Assembly: GCF_014189505.1 (NCBI RefSeq)
Contig: NZ_CP050301.1
Coordinates: forward strand, 69,501 to 133,500
Source: Phyllobacterium sp. 628
Lineage (GTDB): Bacteria > Pseudomonadota > Alphaproteobacteria > Rhizobiales > Rhizobiaceae
Reading direction: 5' to 3'
DNA: 64,000 nt
In this document: positions 19,534 through 28,413 of the stretch, piece after piece
How positions within the stretch are numbered: position 1 is the stretch's first letter
Layout of the letters: each line of letters opens with the position of its first letter
Made by a program: the position numbers and the translations under genes
Notes under the pieces: model-generated
Seen by the model: the letters and a program-made list of their open reading frames with translations, nothing else
Database searches by the model: none
Told to the model about the DNA's origin: nothing

Positions 19534-20460
19534 ATGCGCGCAGCGGCGGCCATAGAAACCTTTCTGGAAATGATGAGCGCCGAACGCGGTGCTGCTCAGA
19601 ACACACTCGATTCCTATCGCCGCGATCTGGAAGACGCGGCGGCTTTCAGCAGCGCAACAGGTATACAGCTTACATTTGCGCAGCCTCAAACCATCCGCGA
19701 TTATCTCGATGATATTGCCGGGCGCGGCTATGCATCGACATCGCAGGCGCGGCGCCTTTCGGCCCTGCGGCAGTTTTTCCGCTTTCTTTATGTCGAAAAC
19801 ATTCGCACCGACGATCCCACGGGCACGCTTGACGCACCGAAGAAGGACCGCTCACTGCCCAAAATCCTCAGCGAAACCGATGTCGAAAAGCTGCTTGGAC
19901 GTGCCGAGCTGGAAACACTCGACACAAAGGCGTCAACGAGCGATCATCTGCGAGCGCTGCGCCTGCATGCCTTGCTGGAAATTCTCTATGCCACAGGCTT
20001 GCGCGTTTCGGAGCTTGTCGGTCTGCCCGTCACGGTAGCCCGTTCCGACAGCCGGTTTTTGATGGTACGCGGCAAAGGATCCAAAGACCGGATGGTGCCA
20101 CTGTCGGGCAAGGCACGCGATGCAATGACGCGATATCTCGCCATGCGGGACGCTGCTCCCAACCTCAGCGGCAATCCCTGGCTTTTCCCGGCAATCTCCG
20201 AAAGCGGCTTTCTTGCCCGGCAGGTTTTTGCCCGCGAACTGAAGGGGCTGGCGGCTCGTGCCGGACTTGTTACTTCGGCAATTTCGCCACACGTGCTACG
20301 GCATGCTTTCGCCAGCCATCTCTTGCAAAATGGCGCCGACTTGCGTGCGGTACAACAATTGCTGGGTCATTCCGACATTTCCACGACCCAGATTTATACC
20401 CATGTCATGGAGGAGCGGTTGCACCGTCTTGTCACGGAGCACCACCCTCTGGCAGACTAA
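19534..20460 (+). CDS. xerD: Tyrosine recombinase XerD
   Basis: Site-specific recombinase that resolves chromosome dimers at dif together with XerC. An N-terminal SAM-like core-binding domain (residues ~5-90) precedes the catalytic domain with Arg in [12 protein letters not shown], His-Arg in [12 protein letters not shown], and the nucleophile Tyr in STTQIYTHV. 308 aa. Catalytic residues are complete. Xer C and D cannot be fully separated by eye; aroK proximity and length favour XerD. Confidence 0.9.
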   Translation: MRAAAAIETFLEMMSAERGAAQNTLDSYRRDLEDAAAFSSATGIQLTFAQPQTIRDYLDDIAGRGYASTSQARRLSALRQFFRFLYVENIRTDDPTGTLDAPKKDRSLPKILSETDVEKLLGRAELETLDTKASTSDHLRALRLHALLEILYATGLRVSELVGLPVTVARSDSRFLMVRGKGSKDRMVPLSGKARDAMTRYLAMRDAAPNLSGNPWLFPAISESGFLARQVFARELKGLAARAGLVTSAISPHVLRHAFASHLLQNGADLRAVQQLLGHSDISTTQIYTHVMEERLHRLVTEHHPLAD

Positions 20461-20508
20461 TCACCTCCCGCAAACCACGCGGGACCAAGGATTTTGGCGG
20501 GATTCTCT

Positions 20509-21018
20509 ATGTGGCGGCTGTTGAAAAAGCTGTTTTCGGGACCAGAACCATCGCCTGCCGAAACGGGCAGCGAAACGATCCGCTTTGATGAAACCGGATT
20601 CACCCGTTCCAGCAATTTGATCCGCGACATGGGCTGGAGAGAACATTGGCGCTGGGACGAAATCAACGGTTTCGGCTTCTCCTTCAAGCAGGCGATGTTT
20701 CCTGATCCATGGTTTGGCGACTACATGGAAAGTGAGTGGTTCATCGTTGTTGAAAACGAAAACGGGCCTGAATATATCTATTTCGATGCGGATTGGCTGG
20801 ATATCAATCATCTGCCATCGGCGCTTCTGCAAAATTTGCCCGACCTGAACACGGAAGAGCTGCGGCGCGGCCTCAACAATGCGGCTGGCGGCTTTCACTA
20901 TTATGATGGCGAAGGTCAATGGATCGGCTGGCAGCGCCCCGGACCGGTGAAGCGGGCGCCAAAAGCCAGAACAAAACCGGTCAGACGCACGAAAACACCC
21001 AAGAAGCCCGCCTCATAA
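20509..21018 (+). CDS. Hypothetical protein, acidic with a basic C-terminal tail
   Basis: 169 aa starting MWRLLKKLFSGPEP. Aromatic- and Trp-rich (WREHWRWDEINGFGFSFKQ), with no membrane segment or signal peptide, and a lysine/arginine-rich tail (KRAPKARTKPVRRTKTPKK) that suggests nucleic-acid or membrane-surface contact. Same strand as xerD with a 48-bp gap. Family not recognised; orthologues in rhizobia are usually labelled hypothetical. Confidence 0.65.
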   Translation: MWRLLKKLFSGPEPSPAETGSETIRFDETGFTRSSNLIRDMGWREHWRWDEINGFGFSFKQAMFPDPWFGDYMESEWFIVVENENGPEYIYFDADWLDINHLPSALLQNLPDLNTEELRRGLNNAAGGFHYYDGEGQWIGWQRPGPVKRAPKARTKPVRRTKTPKKPAS

Positions 21019-21243
21019 TACTTGTCCATTGTGTCTGGTAGCACCAAATTCATGCAATGCTTACCGTTCCATCGGCATATACATCCTGTCGGATAAACGG
21101 GTTTCCACCACACCTTCGCCGAAATTATCCCTATAACTTGCCGCGCGAGCACGTCTTGTCAGCCATGCTTCCTTGACATGCGCGTCAGCAACAGCCAGTT
21201 AGGTCGTGAAAAATCCACCGTTTTGCAGGCAGACAACGCGTCC

Positions 21244-22196
21244 ATGTACAACTATCTTGATTTCGAAAAACCGGTTGCCGATCTCGATGGCAAAATCATC
21301 GAGTTGAAAAAGCTTGCCGAAGAAGGCGACGCGCTCGACACCAACGATGAGATCGTCCGGCTGGAAAAGCGGTCTGCCGAGGCATTGCGCGACCTTTATC
21401 GCAAGCTCACGCCATGGCAGAAGGCACAAATTGCCCGCCATCCCGACCGTCCGCATTGCACGGACTATATCGCCAAGCTTTTCACAGATTTCACCCCGCT
21501 TGCTGGCGATCGCAACTTTGCTGAAGACGAAGCCATTCAGGCAGGTCTTGCCCGTTTCAACGGTCAGGCCGTTGCGGTGATCGGTCAGGAAAAGGGCAAC
21601 GATACCAAATCGCGCCTCAAGCACAATTTCGGCATGGCCATGCCGGAGGGCTACCGCAAGGCCGTGCGCATCATGGATTTGGCAGACCGCTTCAATCTGC
21701 CCGTTATTACGCTTGTCGATACCGCCGGTGCCTTTCCCGGCATCGCTGCGGAAGAACGTGGTCAGGCAGAGGCAATTGCCCGCTCCACAGCCCGAAGCCT
21801 TAGCCTGCAGGTCCCGATGGTTTCCGTGATCATTGGTGAAGGCGGCTCCGGCGGTGCGATTGCGATTGCGACGGCAAACCGCGTCTACATGCTTGAGCAT
21901 TCCATTTACTCGGTTATCTCGCCGGAAGGCGCGGCCTCTATTCTCTGGCACGATTCGACCCGCGCCAAGGATGCGGCAACATCCATGCGCATCACCGCTC
22001 AGGATTTGTATGAGCTGAAAATCATCGACGGTATTATCCCGGAACCCACCGGCGGTGCGCATCGTGGCAAGGATGCAGTCATCGAGGCCACCGGCAACAT
22101 TATCAATGTTGCCCTCAAATCCATGTCCAGCATGGATAGTGAAACACTGAAAAAGACCGGCGGGACAAGTTCCTCGCCATTGGCCGCAGTCTCTAA
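21244..22196 (+). CDS. accA: Acetyl-CoA carboxylase carboxyltransferase alpha subunit, frameshifted at its end
   Basis: Alpha half of the carboxyltransferase that makes malonyl-CoA for fatty acids. The ATG at 21244 ([11 protein letters not shown]) is the family start. Conserved blocks include [25 protein letters not shown] and [10 protein letters not shown]. After LKKT the sequence reads ACCGGCGGGAC where ACC-CGG-CGG-GAC is expected: one C is missing near 22157. As written, the frame runs to 22335 with an alien tail. Restoring the base gives [12 protein letters not shown] and a stop at 22194-22196, a 317-aa protein of normal length. A terminator follows this canonical stop. Probably a sequence error or a mild tail change, because accA is normally essential. 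Confidence 0.9.
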
Positions 22197-22218
22197 CCAT
22201 CATCAGATAAAGAAAAAT

Positions 22219-22244
22219 GCCCGAACCCGATCCGGGCTTTTTCT
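22219..22244 (+). terminator. Rho-independent terminator of accA
   Basis: Stem GCCCG / CGGGC around a 9-nt loop, followed by TTTTTCTTTT. It sits 23 bp beyond the canonical accA stop and inside the frame-shifted extension, which argues that the extension is not a natural part of the gene. Confidence 0.8.
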
Positions 22245-22429
22245 TTTCCACCGTATTTGCCGCGTGGAGAAATTGGCCAAAACCAGCATTCCCGGCCTTA
22301 AGCCGCCGAATAATTCGAAAGTCGGTGTTGGATAAAAAATTGTTGCGGTTTTTTTGCCAAAGCTGCTTGCAATTCGCCGCCCAACCGATTACGAACCGCC
22401 CTGCGCAGACGATCGCGCATTTGTGGCAC

Positions 22430-22506
22430 GCGCCCGTAGCTCAGCTGGATAGAGCACCAGACTACGAATCTGGGGGTCAGAGGTTCGAATCCTTTCGGGC
22501 GCGCCA
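22430..22506 (+). tRNA. tRNA-Arg (anticodon ACG)
   Basis: 77 nt including an encoded CCA. The acceptor stem GCGCCCG pairs with CGGGCGC, the anticodon arm is CCAGA-CTACGAA-TCTGG with anticodon ACG, and the T arm has the GGTTCGAATC core. All arms fold without mismatches that matter. Confidence 0.97.
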
Positions 22507-22676
22507 TTCTCTCTTAAATGCTTAAGCTTGGCCTCCCCGGTTATCCGCATGGATACACCGTAGGTTTTTACACGTCACGCCTGCTCGAAGATAATCCCAA
22601 CGCCTAACGTTTCCGGCACTTTCAAAATTCGGTAAAATCCGGATACCCAATGCTGTTGCCATGTACGCCGCTTGCC

Positions 22677-22930
22677 CTAGGCCAGCGAATGGAAAATCTG
22701 ACAGATGAGTATTGCGATACAGACCACAACGCCGAATGCCAGCAAATGAGCCCAAACCGGTGTCGTGTAATGCAGATATTGCTTGTCGTCATATTCTTCG
22801 TTCAAGACGCCGTACTCTCGTGGAATTCAAGAGCACCATCCTGACCGACCCACCAAACAACTGACAGCAAGCCTATGCTCAATACATAGCCTATCTGGAA
22901 TTTCGATTTGCCTGATCTGGCTGATTGCAA
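22677..22930 (-). pseudogene. Possible broken small two-helix membrane protein
   Basis: In the 452-bp gap between the tRNA and the GntR gene, two minus-strand frames carry parts that look like one small membrane protein: SKFQIGYVLSIGLLSVVWWVG (from a TTG at ~22930), then, in another frame, EYGVLNEEYDDKQYLHY and a second hydrophobic stretch LLAFGVVVCIAILICQIF ending at 22677. One extra G near 22815 would join them into ~84 aa. No family recognised and no good start codon; treat as tentative. I see nothing else in this gap. Confidence 0.35.
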
Positions 22931-22958
22931 AAACCCGAGCTGTAAGTACAGCCAAATC

Positions 22959-23657
22959 CTAGATAATCGCCTCGACACGTTCCCACGCGCCCAAGAGATG
23001 CCGATCGAGGATCGCCATCAGCCGCACCGTGTCACGCGCTTCCAAGGCTGCAATAATCTCTTCGTGCTCCTCAACCGCACTAGCCCAGTTCGTCGGTCCC
23101 TCATGCCCAATGAAGCGAATGCGCTTCAAACGGCTTTGCAGAATACCGTGGAGATAAGCGAGATGCTCATTGTCCGCCAGCCGGACAATGGCCGAATGGA
23201 TTTCCTGATTGAGCTTGTAATATTCAAGCCGCCGCTTTTGCTTGTAATAGACCAGCATCTGATCGTGAATTTTGCGGATCGCCCGAATATCCCTGTCTGA
23301 CCCATTTTCGCAGGCAAGCTTTCCCGCAAGCGATTCTAGCGATCGAAGAACGGTGAGCATGTCTGCAACGTCCTTTTTGCTGAATACCCGCACAATTGCG
23401 CCCCGCGCCGGAATGAGCTCGATCAGACCTTCACTTGCGAGAAACTTTATGGCTTCCCGCAAGGGCGTCCGCGACACGCCAAGCTGCGCACCGATATGCG
23501 TCTCATGAATCCGCGCGCCGGGTTCCAGCACACCTTCGATGATCATATCTCTCAAACGCCCCGCCACCGCATCGTGCAGGGGAATACGGGCAATTGGCCC
23601 AGCGTCAGAGCCAGCGGCGTCTGTTGAAGTGCCAGATTGGTCTTTATCGGTCGCCAC
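22959..23657 (-). CDS. GntR/FadR-type transcriptional regulator (FCD domain)
   Basis: 232 aa. N-terminal winged helix-turn-helix (LHDAVAGRLRDMIIEGVLEPGARIHE, ending GVSRTPLREAIKFLASEG), then a helical FCD ligand-binding domain (residues ~100-225) with the His/Asp metal-ligand pattern of the VanR/FadR group. I chose the GTG at 23657 because GAAGGAG lies 7 bp upstream; a longer ATG at 23717 has no such site. Divergent from the sugar-acid operon and almost certainly its regulator. Confidence 0.88.
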   Translation of the reverse strand: MATDKDQSGTSTDAAGSDAGPIARIPLHDAVAGRLRDMIIEGVLEPGARIHETHIGAQLGVSRTPLREAIKFLASEGLIELIPARGAIVRVFSKKDVADMLTVLRSLESLAGKLACENGSDRDIRAIRKIHDQMLVYYKQKRRLEYYKLNQEIHSAIVRLADNEHLAYLHGILQSRLKRIRFIGHEGPTNWASAVEEHEEIIAALEARDTVRLMAILDRHLLGAWERVEAII

Positions 23658-23754
23658 GAAAAATTCTCCTTCGCAAGGCCTGCCTGCTTGGTAGACCCTT
23701 GATATGACCTTGTCCATCTCTGCTTATTGCATAACAAATTTAACATTTAAAATA

Positions 23755-23764
23755 TTGTATACAA
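23755..23764. promoter_or_regulatory. Predicted GntR/FCD operator
   Basis: Perfect palindrome TTGTATACAA (extended ATTGTATACAAAAT) in the 169-bp divergent gap. It fits the TNGTNNACNA pattern of FadR-subfamily regulators and lies 63 bp before the pdxA-like start, where it could control both directions. Confidence 0.65.
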
Positions 23765-23826
23765 AATACTTGACCAAACTTTTTTGCGCCGCTACGCTGA
23801 ATTCAAGGCTTGGAAAGGTGTAGTTG

Positions 23827-24858
23827 ATGACCAAAACGCTGGATGACCGTCCAATCATTGCTCTCGCCATGGGAGATCCCGCAGGGATCAGCGCCGAACT
23901 GACAGCCAAGCTGGTTGCCTCGGATGACGTAAGGCAAGCTGCACATCTGATAGTCATCGGTGACCGGCGTGTGTTTGATGAAGGCGCACGCATTGCCGAT
24001 CTGAATCCTGATATTGAGCAGGCCGCGCTTGGTACAATCCCATCAACGCGGTCCCCAAAGCCGATCTTCATAGATCTGGCGAACCTTGATCCGGCTGATA
24101 TAATCGTAGGCGAAGCCAATCTCGTGGGCGGACAATATGCAACGGAGAATTTTGCGTTTGCTTTACGGCTGGCCAATGAAGGGCGGGCTGATGCCGTCTG
24201 CTTCACCCCCTTCAACAAGAAGGCAATGCGCTTCGCCTATTCCGGCTATGACGACGAGATCCGCTTCATTTCCGAGATTATCGGCTTCACGGGCAAGGCC
24301 CGCGAATTCAATGTGCTCGAAAACATCTGGAATGCCCGCGTCACATCGCACATTCCACTAGCCGCGGTCTCCAGCCATCTCTCACAAGACGCCATTCTGG
24401 CCGAACTGGAACTGACCTTTGAGTGTTTGAAGCGCGCAGGCATCGCCTCCCCCAAAATCGCTGTGGCAGGGCTTAACCCTCATGCCGGTGACGGCGGCAG
24501 TTTCGGCAGTGAGGAAATTGAAATTATCAGCCCGGCGGTCGATGAAGCAATCAGGCGCGGATGGGACGTATCAGGCCCTTATCCTGCCGATACCGTGTTT
24601 CTCAGTGCCCTGAAAGCCGGCATGCATGCGGTGCTGACCATGTACCACGACCAGGGCCAGATCGCGATGAAAATGATGGGTTTCGACCGCGGTGTCACGA
24701 TGCTCGGCGGATTGCCATTCCCTGTCTGCACCCCGGCTCATGGCACGGCCTACGACATTGCAGGCAAGGGAGTTGCCAATCCGCGCGCCAGCCGGGAAGC
24801 GCTGCTGCTTGCGGCGCGGATGTCACGGCACGGCAAGACATCGATTTCAGCGCATTGA
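23827..24858 (+). CDS. pdxA2: PdxA2-like 4-phosphate acid-sugar dehydrogenase
   Basis: Member of the PdxA family, NAD-dependent metal enzymes that oxidise and decarboxylate a 4-phosphorylated acid. The N-terminus IALAMGDPAGISAEL, metal-site segment MYHDQGQIAMK (~residue 272) and GLNPHAGDGG are intact; 343 aa. In a sugar-acid operon beside a DUF1537 kinase this is the PdxA2 type, which converts D-threonate- or D-erythronate-4-phosphate to dihydroxyacetone phosphate, rather than the vitamin B6 enzyme. The ATG at 23827 follows GGAAAGGTG. Confidence 0.85.
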   Translation: MTKTLDDRPIIALAMGDPAGISAELTAKLVASDDVRQAAHLIVIGDRRVFDEGARIADLNPDIEQAALGTIPSTRSPKPIFIDLANLDPADIIVGEANLVGGQYATENFAFALRLANEGRADAVCFTPFNKKAMRFAYSGYDDEIRFISEIIGFTGKAREFNVLENIWNARVTSHIPLAAVSSHLSQDAILAELELTFECLKRAGIASPKIAVAGLNPHAGDGGSFGSEEIEIISPAVDEAIRRGWDVSGPYPADTVFLSALKAGMHAVLTMYHDQGQIAMKMMGFDRGVTMLGGLPFPVCTPAHGTAYDIAGKGVANPRASREALLLAARMSRHGKTSISAH

Positions 24859-24876
24859 TTGTGACGGAGAGTATTT

Positions 24877-25782
24877 GTGAACGATCAGATCATTATCGAA
24901 GATCCGCGTATGCAGGAATTGCTCATACCCGGAGCCAAGCTGGAAAAACTTTGGACCGGCGCGATCTGGGGCGAAGGTCCGGTCTGGTGGAACGATTGCA
25001 GCGTAACCTGGAGCGATATTCCTAACAACCGCATGCTGCGCTGGAGTCCCGGCGAAGGTACAACCACATACCGCTCGCCTTCCAACCATAGCAACGGTCA
25101 TACGCGCGATCGCGAAGGCCGTCTGGTCAGTTGTGAACACAGCGGCCGCCGCATCAGCCGGACAGAGGCAGATGGCACAGTCGTTACGCTGGTCGATAGC
25201 ATTGACGGCAAGCGTTTGAATTCACCCAATGACGTTGTGGTTAAATCCGATGGCACAATCTGGTTCTCCGATCCGCCCTACGGCATTATGAGCGACTACG
25301 AAGGAGTGGCCGCCGATAGCGAGATCGGTGCTAACCACGTTTACCGCTTCGATCCGGCTACCAATACGATCACCATCGCCAGCGATGATTTCGAAAAGCC
25401 GAATGGGCTGGCATTCTCGCCAGATGAAAGTCTTCTCTATATTTCCGATACTTCACGCTCCCATGACCCTGATGGCAATCACCATATCCGCGTGTTTGAC
25501 GTTAGGGATGGTTGGAAACTGGAAAATGGCCGCGTGTTTGCGGTGATCGAACCGGGACTGGCCGACGGATTTCGCCTTGATGTCCATGGCAATGTTTTCA
25601 CCAGCTCAGGCGACAGCATTCAGGTTTTCGCCCCTGATGGAACCCGGCTCGGCAAGATACTTGTCCCCGAAGTTATATCGAATTGCACCTTTGGCGGACC
25701 CGCTCGGAACGAGCTTTTTATAACCGCCAGTACATCACTCTACAGGATCAATCTTGCAACCAGCGGGAGTGTGCGCCCATGA
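24877..25782 (+). CDS. SMP-30/gluconolactonase family lactonase
   Basis: 301 aa, GTG start with an upstream GGAGAG. Six-bladed propeller family: early WGEGPVWW, LNSPNDVVVKSDGTIWFSDPPYG, and KPNGLAFSPDESLLYISDT supply the metal-binding Glu, Asn and Asp residues seen in gluconolactonases. Expected to open a sugar-acid lactone (for this operon a tetronolactone or similar), feeding the kinase. No signal peptide, so cytosolic. The stop overlaps the start of the ATPase gene (ATGA), so they are coupled. Confidence 0.85.
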   Translation: MNDQIIIEDPRMQELLIPGAKLEKLWTGAIWGEGPVWWNDCSVTWSDIPNNRMLRWSPGEGTTTYRSPSNHSNGHTRDREGRLVSCEHSGRRISRTEADGTVVTLVDSIDGKRLNSPNDVVVKSDGTIWFSDPPYGIMSDYEGVAADSEIGANHVYRFDPATNTITIASDDFEKPNGLAFSPDESLLYISDTSRSHDPDGNHHIRVFDVRDGWKLENGRVFAVIEPGLADGFRLDVHGNVFTSSGDSIQVFAPDGTRLGKILVPEVISNCTFGGPARNELFITASTSLYRINLATSGSVRP

Positions 25783-27302
25783 TACCGGCAGCTGCCCAAT
25801 CGGCCTATAGTGCAACGCCGGAGTTGATCCAGTTCGTTGACATCAAGAAGCAGTTTGGCGGCACGCAGGCACTCAAAGGTGTTTCCCTTTCACTGAAAGC
25901 TGGCGAGATACTGGCGCTGCTCGGCGAGAATGGTGCTGGAAAATCGACGCTGATCAAAATCCTGGCGGGCGTGCATACGCCCGATGACGGCAGCGTCTTC
26001 TATCATGGCAAGCCATATCACCACACACCGCCGAAAACCGGGATATCCCAGCGAGTCGCCTTCATTCATCAGGACCTTGGTTTGCTCGAATGGATGACCG
26101 TCGCAGAGAACATTGCGCTGACAGTCGGCTTTCCGCGCAAAGCGGGCCTGATAAGCTGGCGAACTGCGGAAACATTGGCACGGCGTGCACTGGACCTGAT
26201 TGGCAGCGATATTGATCCGGACCGCCGGGTTCAGGACTTGAGCCGCACCGAGAAATCCATGGTCGCTATTGCCCGTGCCCTGGCGGTTGATGCAGATGTC
26301 CTTGTACTGGACGAGCCTACAGCCAGCCTGCCGATTGACGAGGTGGCACGTCTGTTCGAAGCCTTGAAGCGCCTGAAACAGCGCGGCATGGGCATGATCT
26401 TCGTATCGCACCGGCTGGATGAGGTTTTCCAGATTGCTGACCGGGTCGCCGTGTTGCGCGACGGACGGCTCGTCGGGGATCATGACGTGAGCACGATGGA
26501 TCCGGACAAGCTGGTACGCCTAATTGTCGGCCGCGCTCCGGAAAAGGTGTTTGCCAAGGTCGAACGGGAATGCGGCAAACCCCTGTTGACCGTCAAGGAT
26601 ATGCGCATCGGCGCAGGCGCACCTATCAACTTCAATGTCAGCCAAGGGGAAATCGTTGGGCTCGTGGGCTTACGCGGCGCCGGTCAGGAGAATGTCGGCC
26701 GCGCGCTGTTTGGCTGTGAGCCGTTCACCGGCCACGCGCAGCTTAACGGGCAGCCTTACGCGCCAGCAAATCCGCGTTTTGCCATATCCAGCGGCGTCGG
26801 CCTGATCGCACGGGAACGGACAGAAGAATCGACCTTTCCGGCGCTCAGCATCCGCGAGAACATTTTCGCCAATCCCGGCGCCATGGGCCGCCGCATCACA
26901 ACGATGATATCACGGCAACGCGAAGCTTCGCTGGCCAGCGATCTTGGCCGCACAGTCGGCCTCAGACCCAATGAGCCGCATCTGCCCATTGAAGCCCTGT
27001 CCGGCGGCAACCAGCAGAAGGTCGTCGTTGGCCGCTGGCTCGCCATGGGATGCAGACTGCTCATTGCTGAAGATCCGACAGCTGGCGTCGATGTCGGAGC
27101 CAAATCGGAAATTTACACCTTGATGAATGAGGGGCTGAAGAACGGCCTTGGCATCATTCTCATCTCCACGGATTTCGAAGAGGTTGAGAAACTGTGTCAC
27201 CGGGCCCTCGTCTTCAGTCGGGGAGCAATCGTCGATCAATTGGCAGATGCGGAGCTGGATATTGACCGGCTTATTCATTCTGCCTCCGCCGGGGTGGGTT
27301 GA
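25779..27302 (+). CDS. Sugar ABC transporter ATPase (two ABC domains, RbsA type)
   Basis: 507 aa with two nucleotide-binding domains, as in ribose/xylose-type importers. The first (residues ~18-240) has Walker A GENGAGKST and Walker B VLVLDEPTAS. The second (~265-500) has a degenerate Walker A (GLRGAGQEN), a good signature (LSGGNQQKVVVGRW) and IAEDPTAGVD, the usual pattern for the inactive half in this class. The ATG at 25779 overlaps the lactonase stop; an earlier in-frame start lies inside the lactonase gene and is rejected. Confidence 0.93.
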   Translation: MIPAAAQSAYSATPELIQFVDIKKQFGGTQALKGVSLSLKAGEILALLGENGAGKSTLIKILAGVHTPDDGSVFYHGKPYHHTPPKTGISQRVAFIHQDLGLLEWMTVAENIALTVGFPRKAGLISWRTAETLARRALDLIGSDIDPDRRVQDLSRTEKSMVAIARALAVDADVLVLDEPTASLPIDEVARLFEALKRLKQRGMGMIFVSHRLDEVFQIADRVAVLRDGRLVGDHDVSTMDPDKLVRLIVGRAPEKVFAKVERECGKPLLTVKDMRIGAGAPINFNVSQGEIVGLVGLRGAGQENVGRALFGCEPFTGHAQLNGQPYAPANPRFAISSGVGLIARERTEESTFPALSIRENIFANPGAMGRRITTMISRQREASLASDLGRTVGLRPNEPHLPIEALSGGNQQKVVVGRWLAMGCRLLIAEDPTAGVDVGAKSEIYTLMNEGLKNGLGIILISTDFEEVEKLCHRALVFSRGAIVDQLADAELDIDRLIHSASAGVG

Positions 27303-27341
27303 AATCCGGCAAAGACAAAATCTCGGGAGGAGCCGGGTACC

Positions 27342-28388
27342 ATGCAGTCGATAAAATCCAATGCCATTGAACCAACCAAATATGATTTGCGCGGCAAGCC
27401 GATCGGACGAAAGCTGATTCAGTTGCTCCCGGTCTACGGGCTGGTGCTGCTCACATTGTTTTTGGTAATTATCTTTTCCATTATCCTGCCGGACACCTTT
27501 CCGACCATGCTGAACGCGCGGTCGATTATCAGCGACAAGGCAATTATCGCCATTCTGTCGCTGGCCGTGATGATACCGATGGTGACCGGCAAGATCGATC
27601 TGACCGTTGGTTACGGCATCGTTCTCTGGCACGTGCTTGCCATCAGCCTGCAGACTCAACTGGGATTGCCTTGGCCTGTTGCCGTGCTTGCCGTGCTGCT
27701 GCTCGGTGCCTGTGTTGGCATGTTTAACGGCATTCTCGTCGAAGTCGCCCAGATTGACAGTTTCATTGCAACACTCGGCACCGGAACAATCCTCTATGCT
27801 GTTGCCCTTTGGCATACCGGCGGTCGTCAGGTGGTTGGTGTGCTTCCCGATGCATTTTACGCCATCAATGGCACGTCGTTTCTTGGTCTGCCGCTTCCGG
27901 GATTCTATGTTCTCATTCTTGCGGTTTGCCTTTGGGTTCTACTCGAATACACACCCATCGGCCGTTATCTCTATGCCATTGGTGCGAGCAACAAAGCCGC
28001 CACCCTCAACGGTATCCCGGTGCGCCGCTACGTGATGGGTGCATTCATTGCGTCAGGAACCTTGTCCGCGGTAGCTGGTGTCATCCTCGCCTCGAAACTG
28101 CGGATCGGACAAGCCAGCGTCGGCCTTGAATATCTGCTGCCCGCTCTTGTTGGCGCGTTCCTCGGTTCGACCACCATCAAACCTGGCCGGGTGAATGTAT
28201 GGGGTACGATGATTGGCGTCGCCATTCTCGCTGTAGGCATATCAGGCATTCAGCAATTCGGCGGCGCGTTTTTCATCGAGCCATTGTTCAACGGCGTGAC
28301 ACTGCTCATTGCAATCTGCATCGCGGGCTATGCCCAGCGGAAAAGACGGTCTGCGGCCGCACCTGACGTCAAGACGGCCATAAAATAA
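27342..28388 (+). CDS. Sugar ABC transporter permease (RbsC type)
   Basis: 348 aa with about nine or ten membrane helices and the BPD_transp_2 features TVGYGIVLWHVLA and GASNKAATLNGIPVRRY, the cytoplasmic loop that meets the ATPase. The start has GGAGG 12 bp upstream. Its place between the ATPase and binding-protein genes completes a CUT2-type importer. Confidence 0.92.
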   Translation: MQSIKSNAIEPTKYDLRGKPIGRKLIQLLPVYGLVLLTLFLVIIFSIILPDTFPTMLNARSIISDKAIIAILSLAVMIPMVTGKIDLTVGYGIVLWHVLAISLQTQLGLPWPVAVLAVLLLGACVGMFNGILVEVAQIDSFIATLGTGTILYAVALWHTGGRQVVGVLPDAFYAINGTSFLGLPLPGFYVLILAVCLWVLLEYTPIGRYLYAIGASNKAATLNGIPVRRYVMGAFIASGTLSAVAGVILASKLRIGQASVGLEYLLPALVGAFLGSTTIKPGRVNVWGTMIGVAILAVGISGIQQFGGAFFIEPLFNGVTLLIAICIAGYAQRKRRSAAAPDVKTAIK

Positions 28389-28413
28389 CAAGCAAAAACA
28401 GAGGAGGAATAAA

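Noticed and set aside
23827..24858. Vitamin B6 biosynthesis pdxA
   Set aside because: The operon context of transporter, lactonase and DUF1537 kinase points to the PdxA2 acid-sugar enzyme instead.
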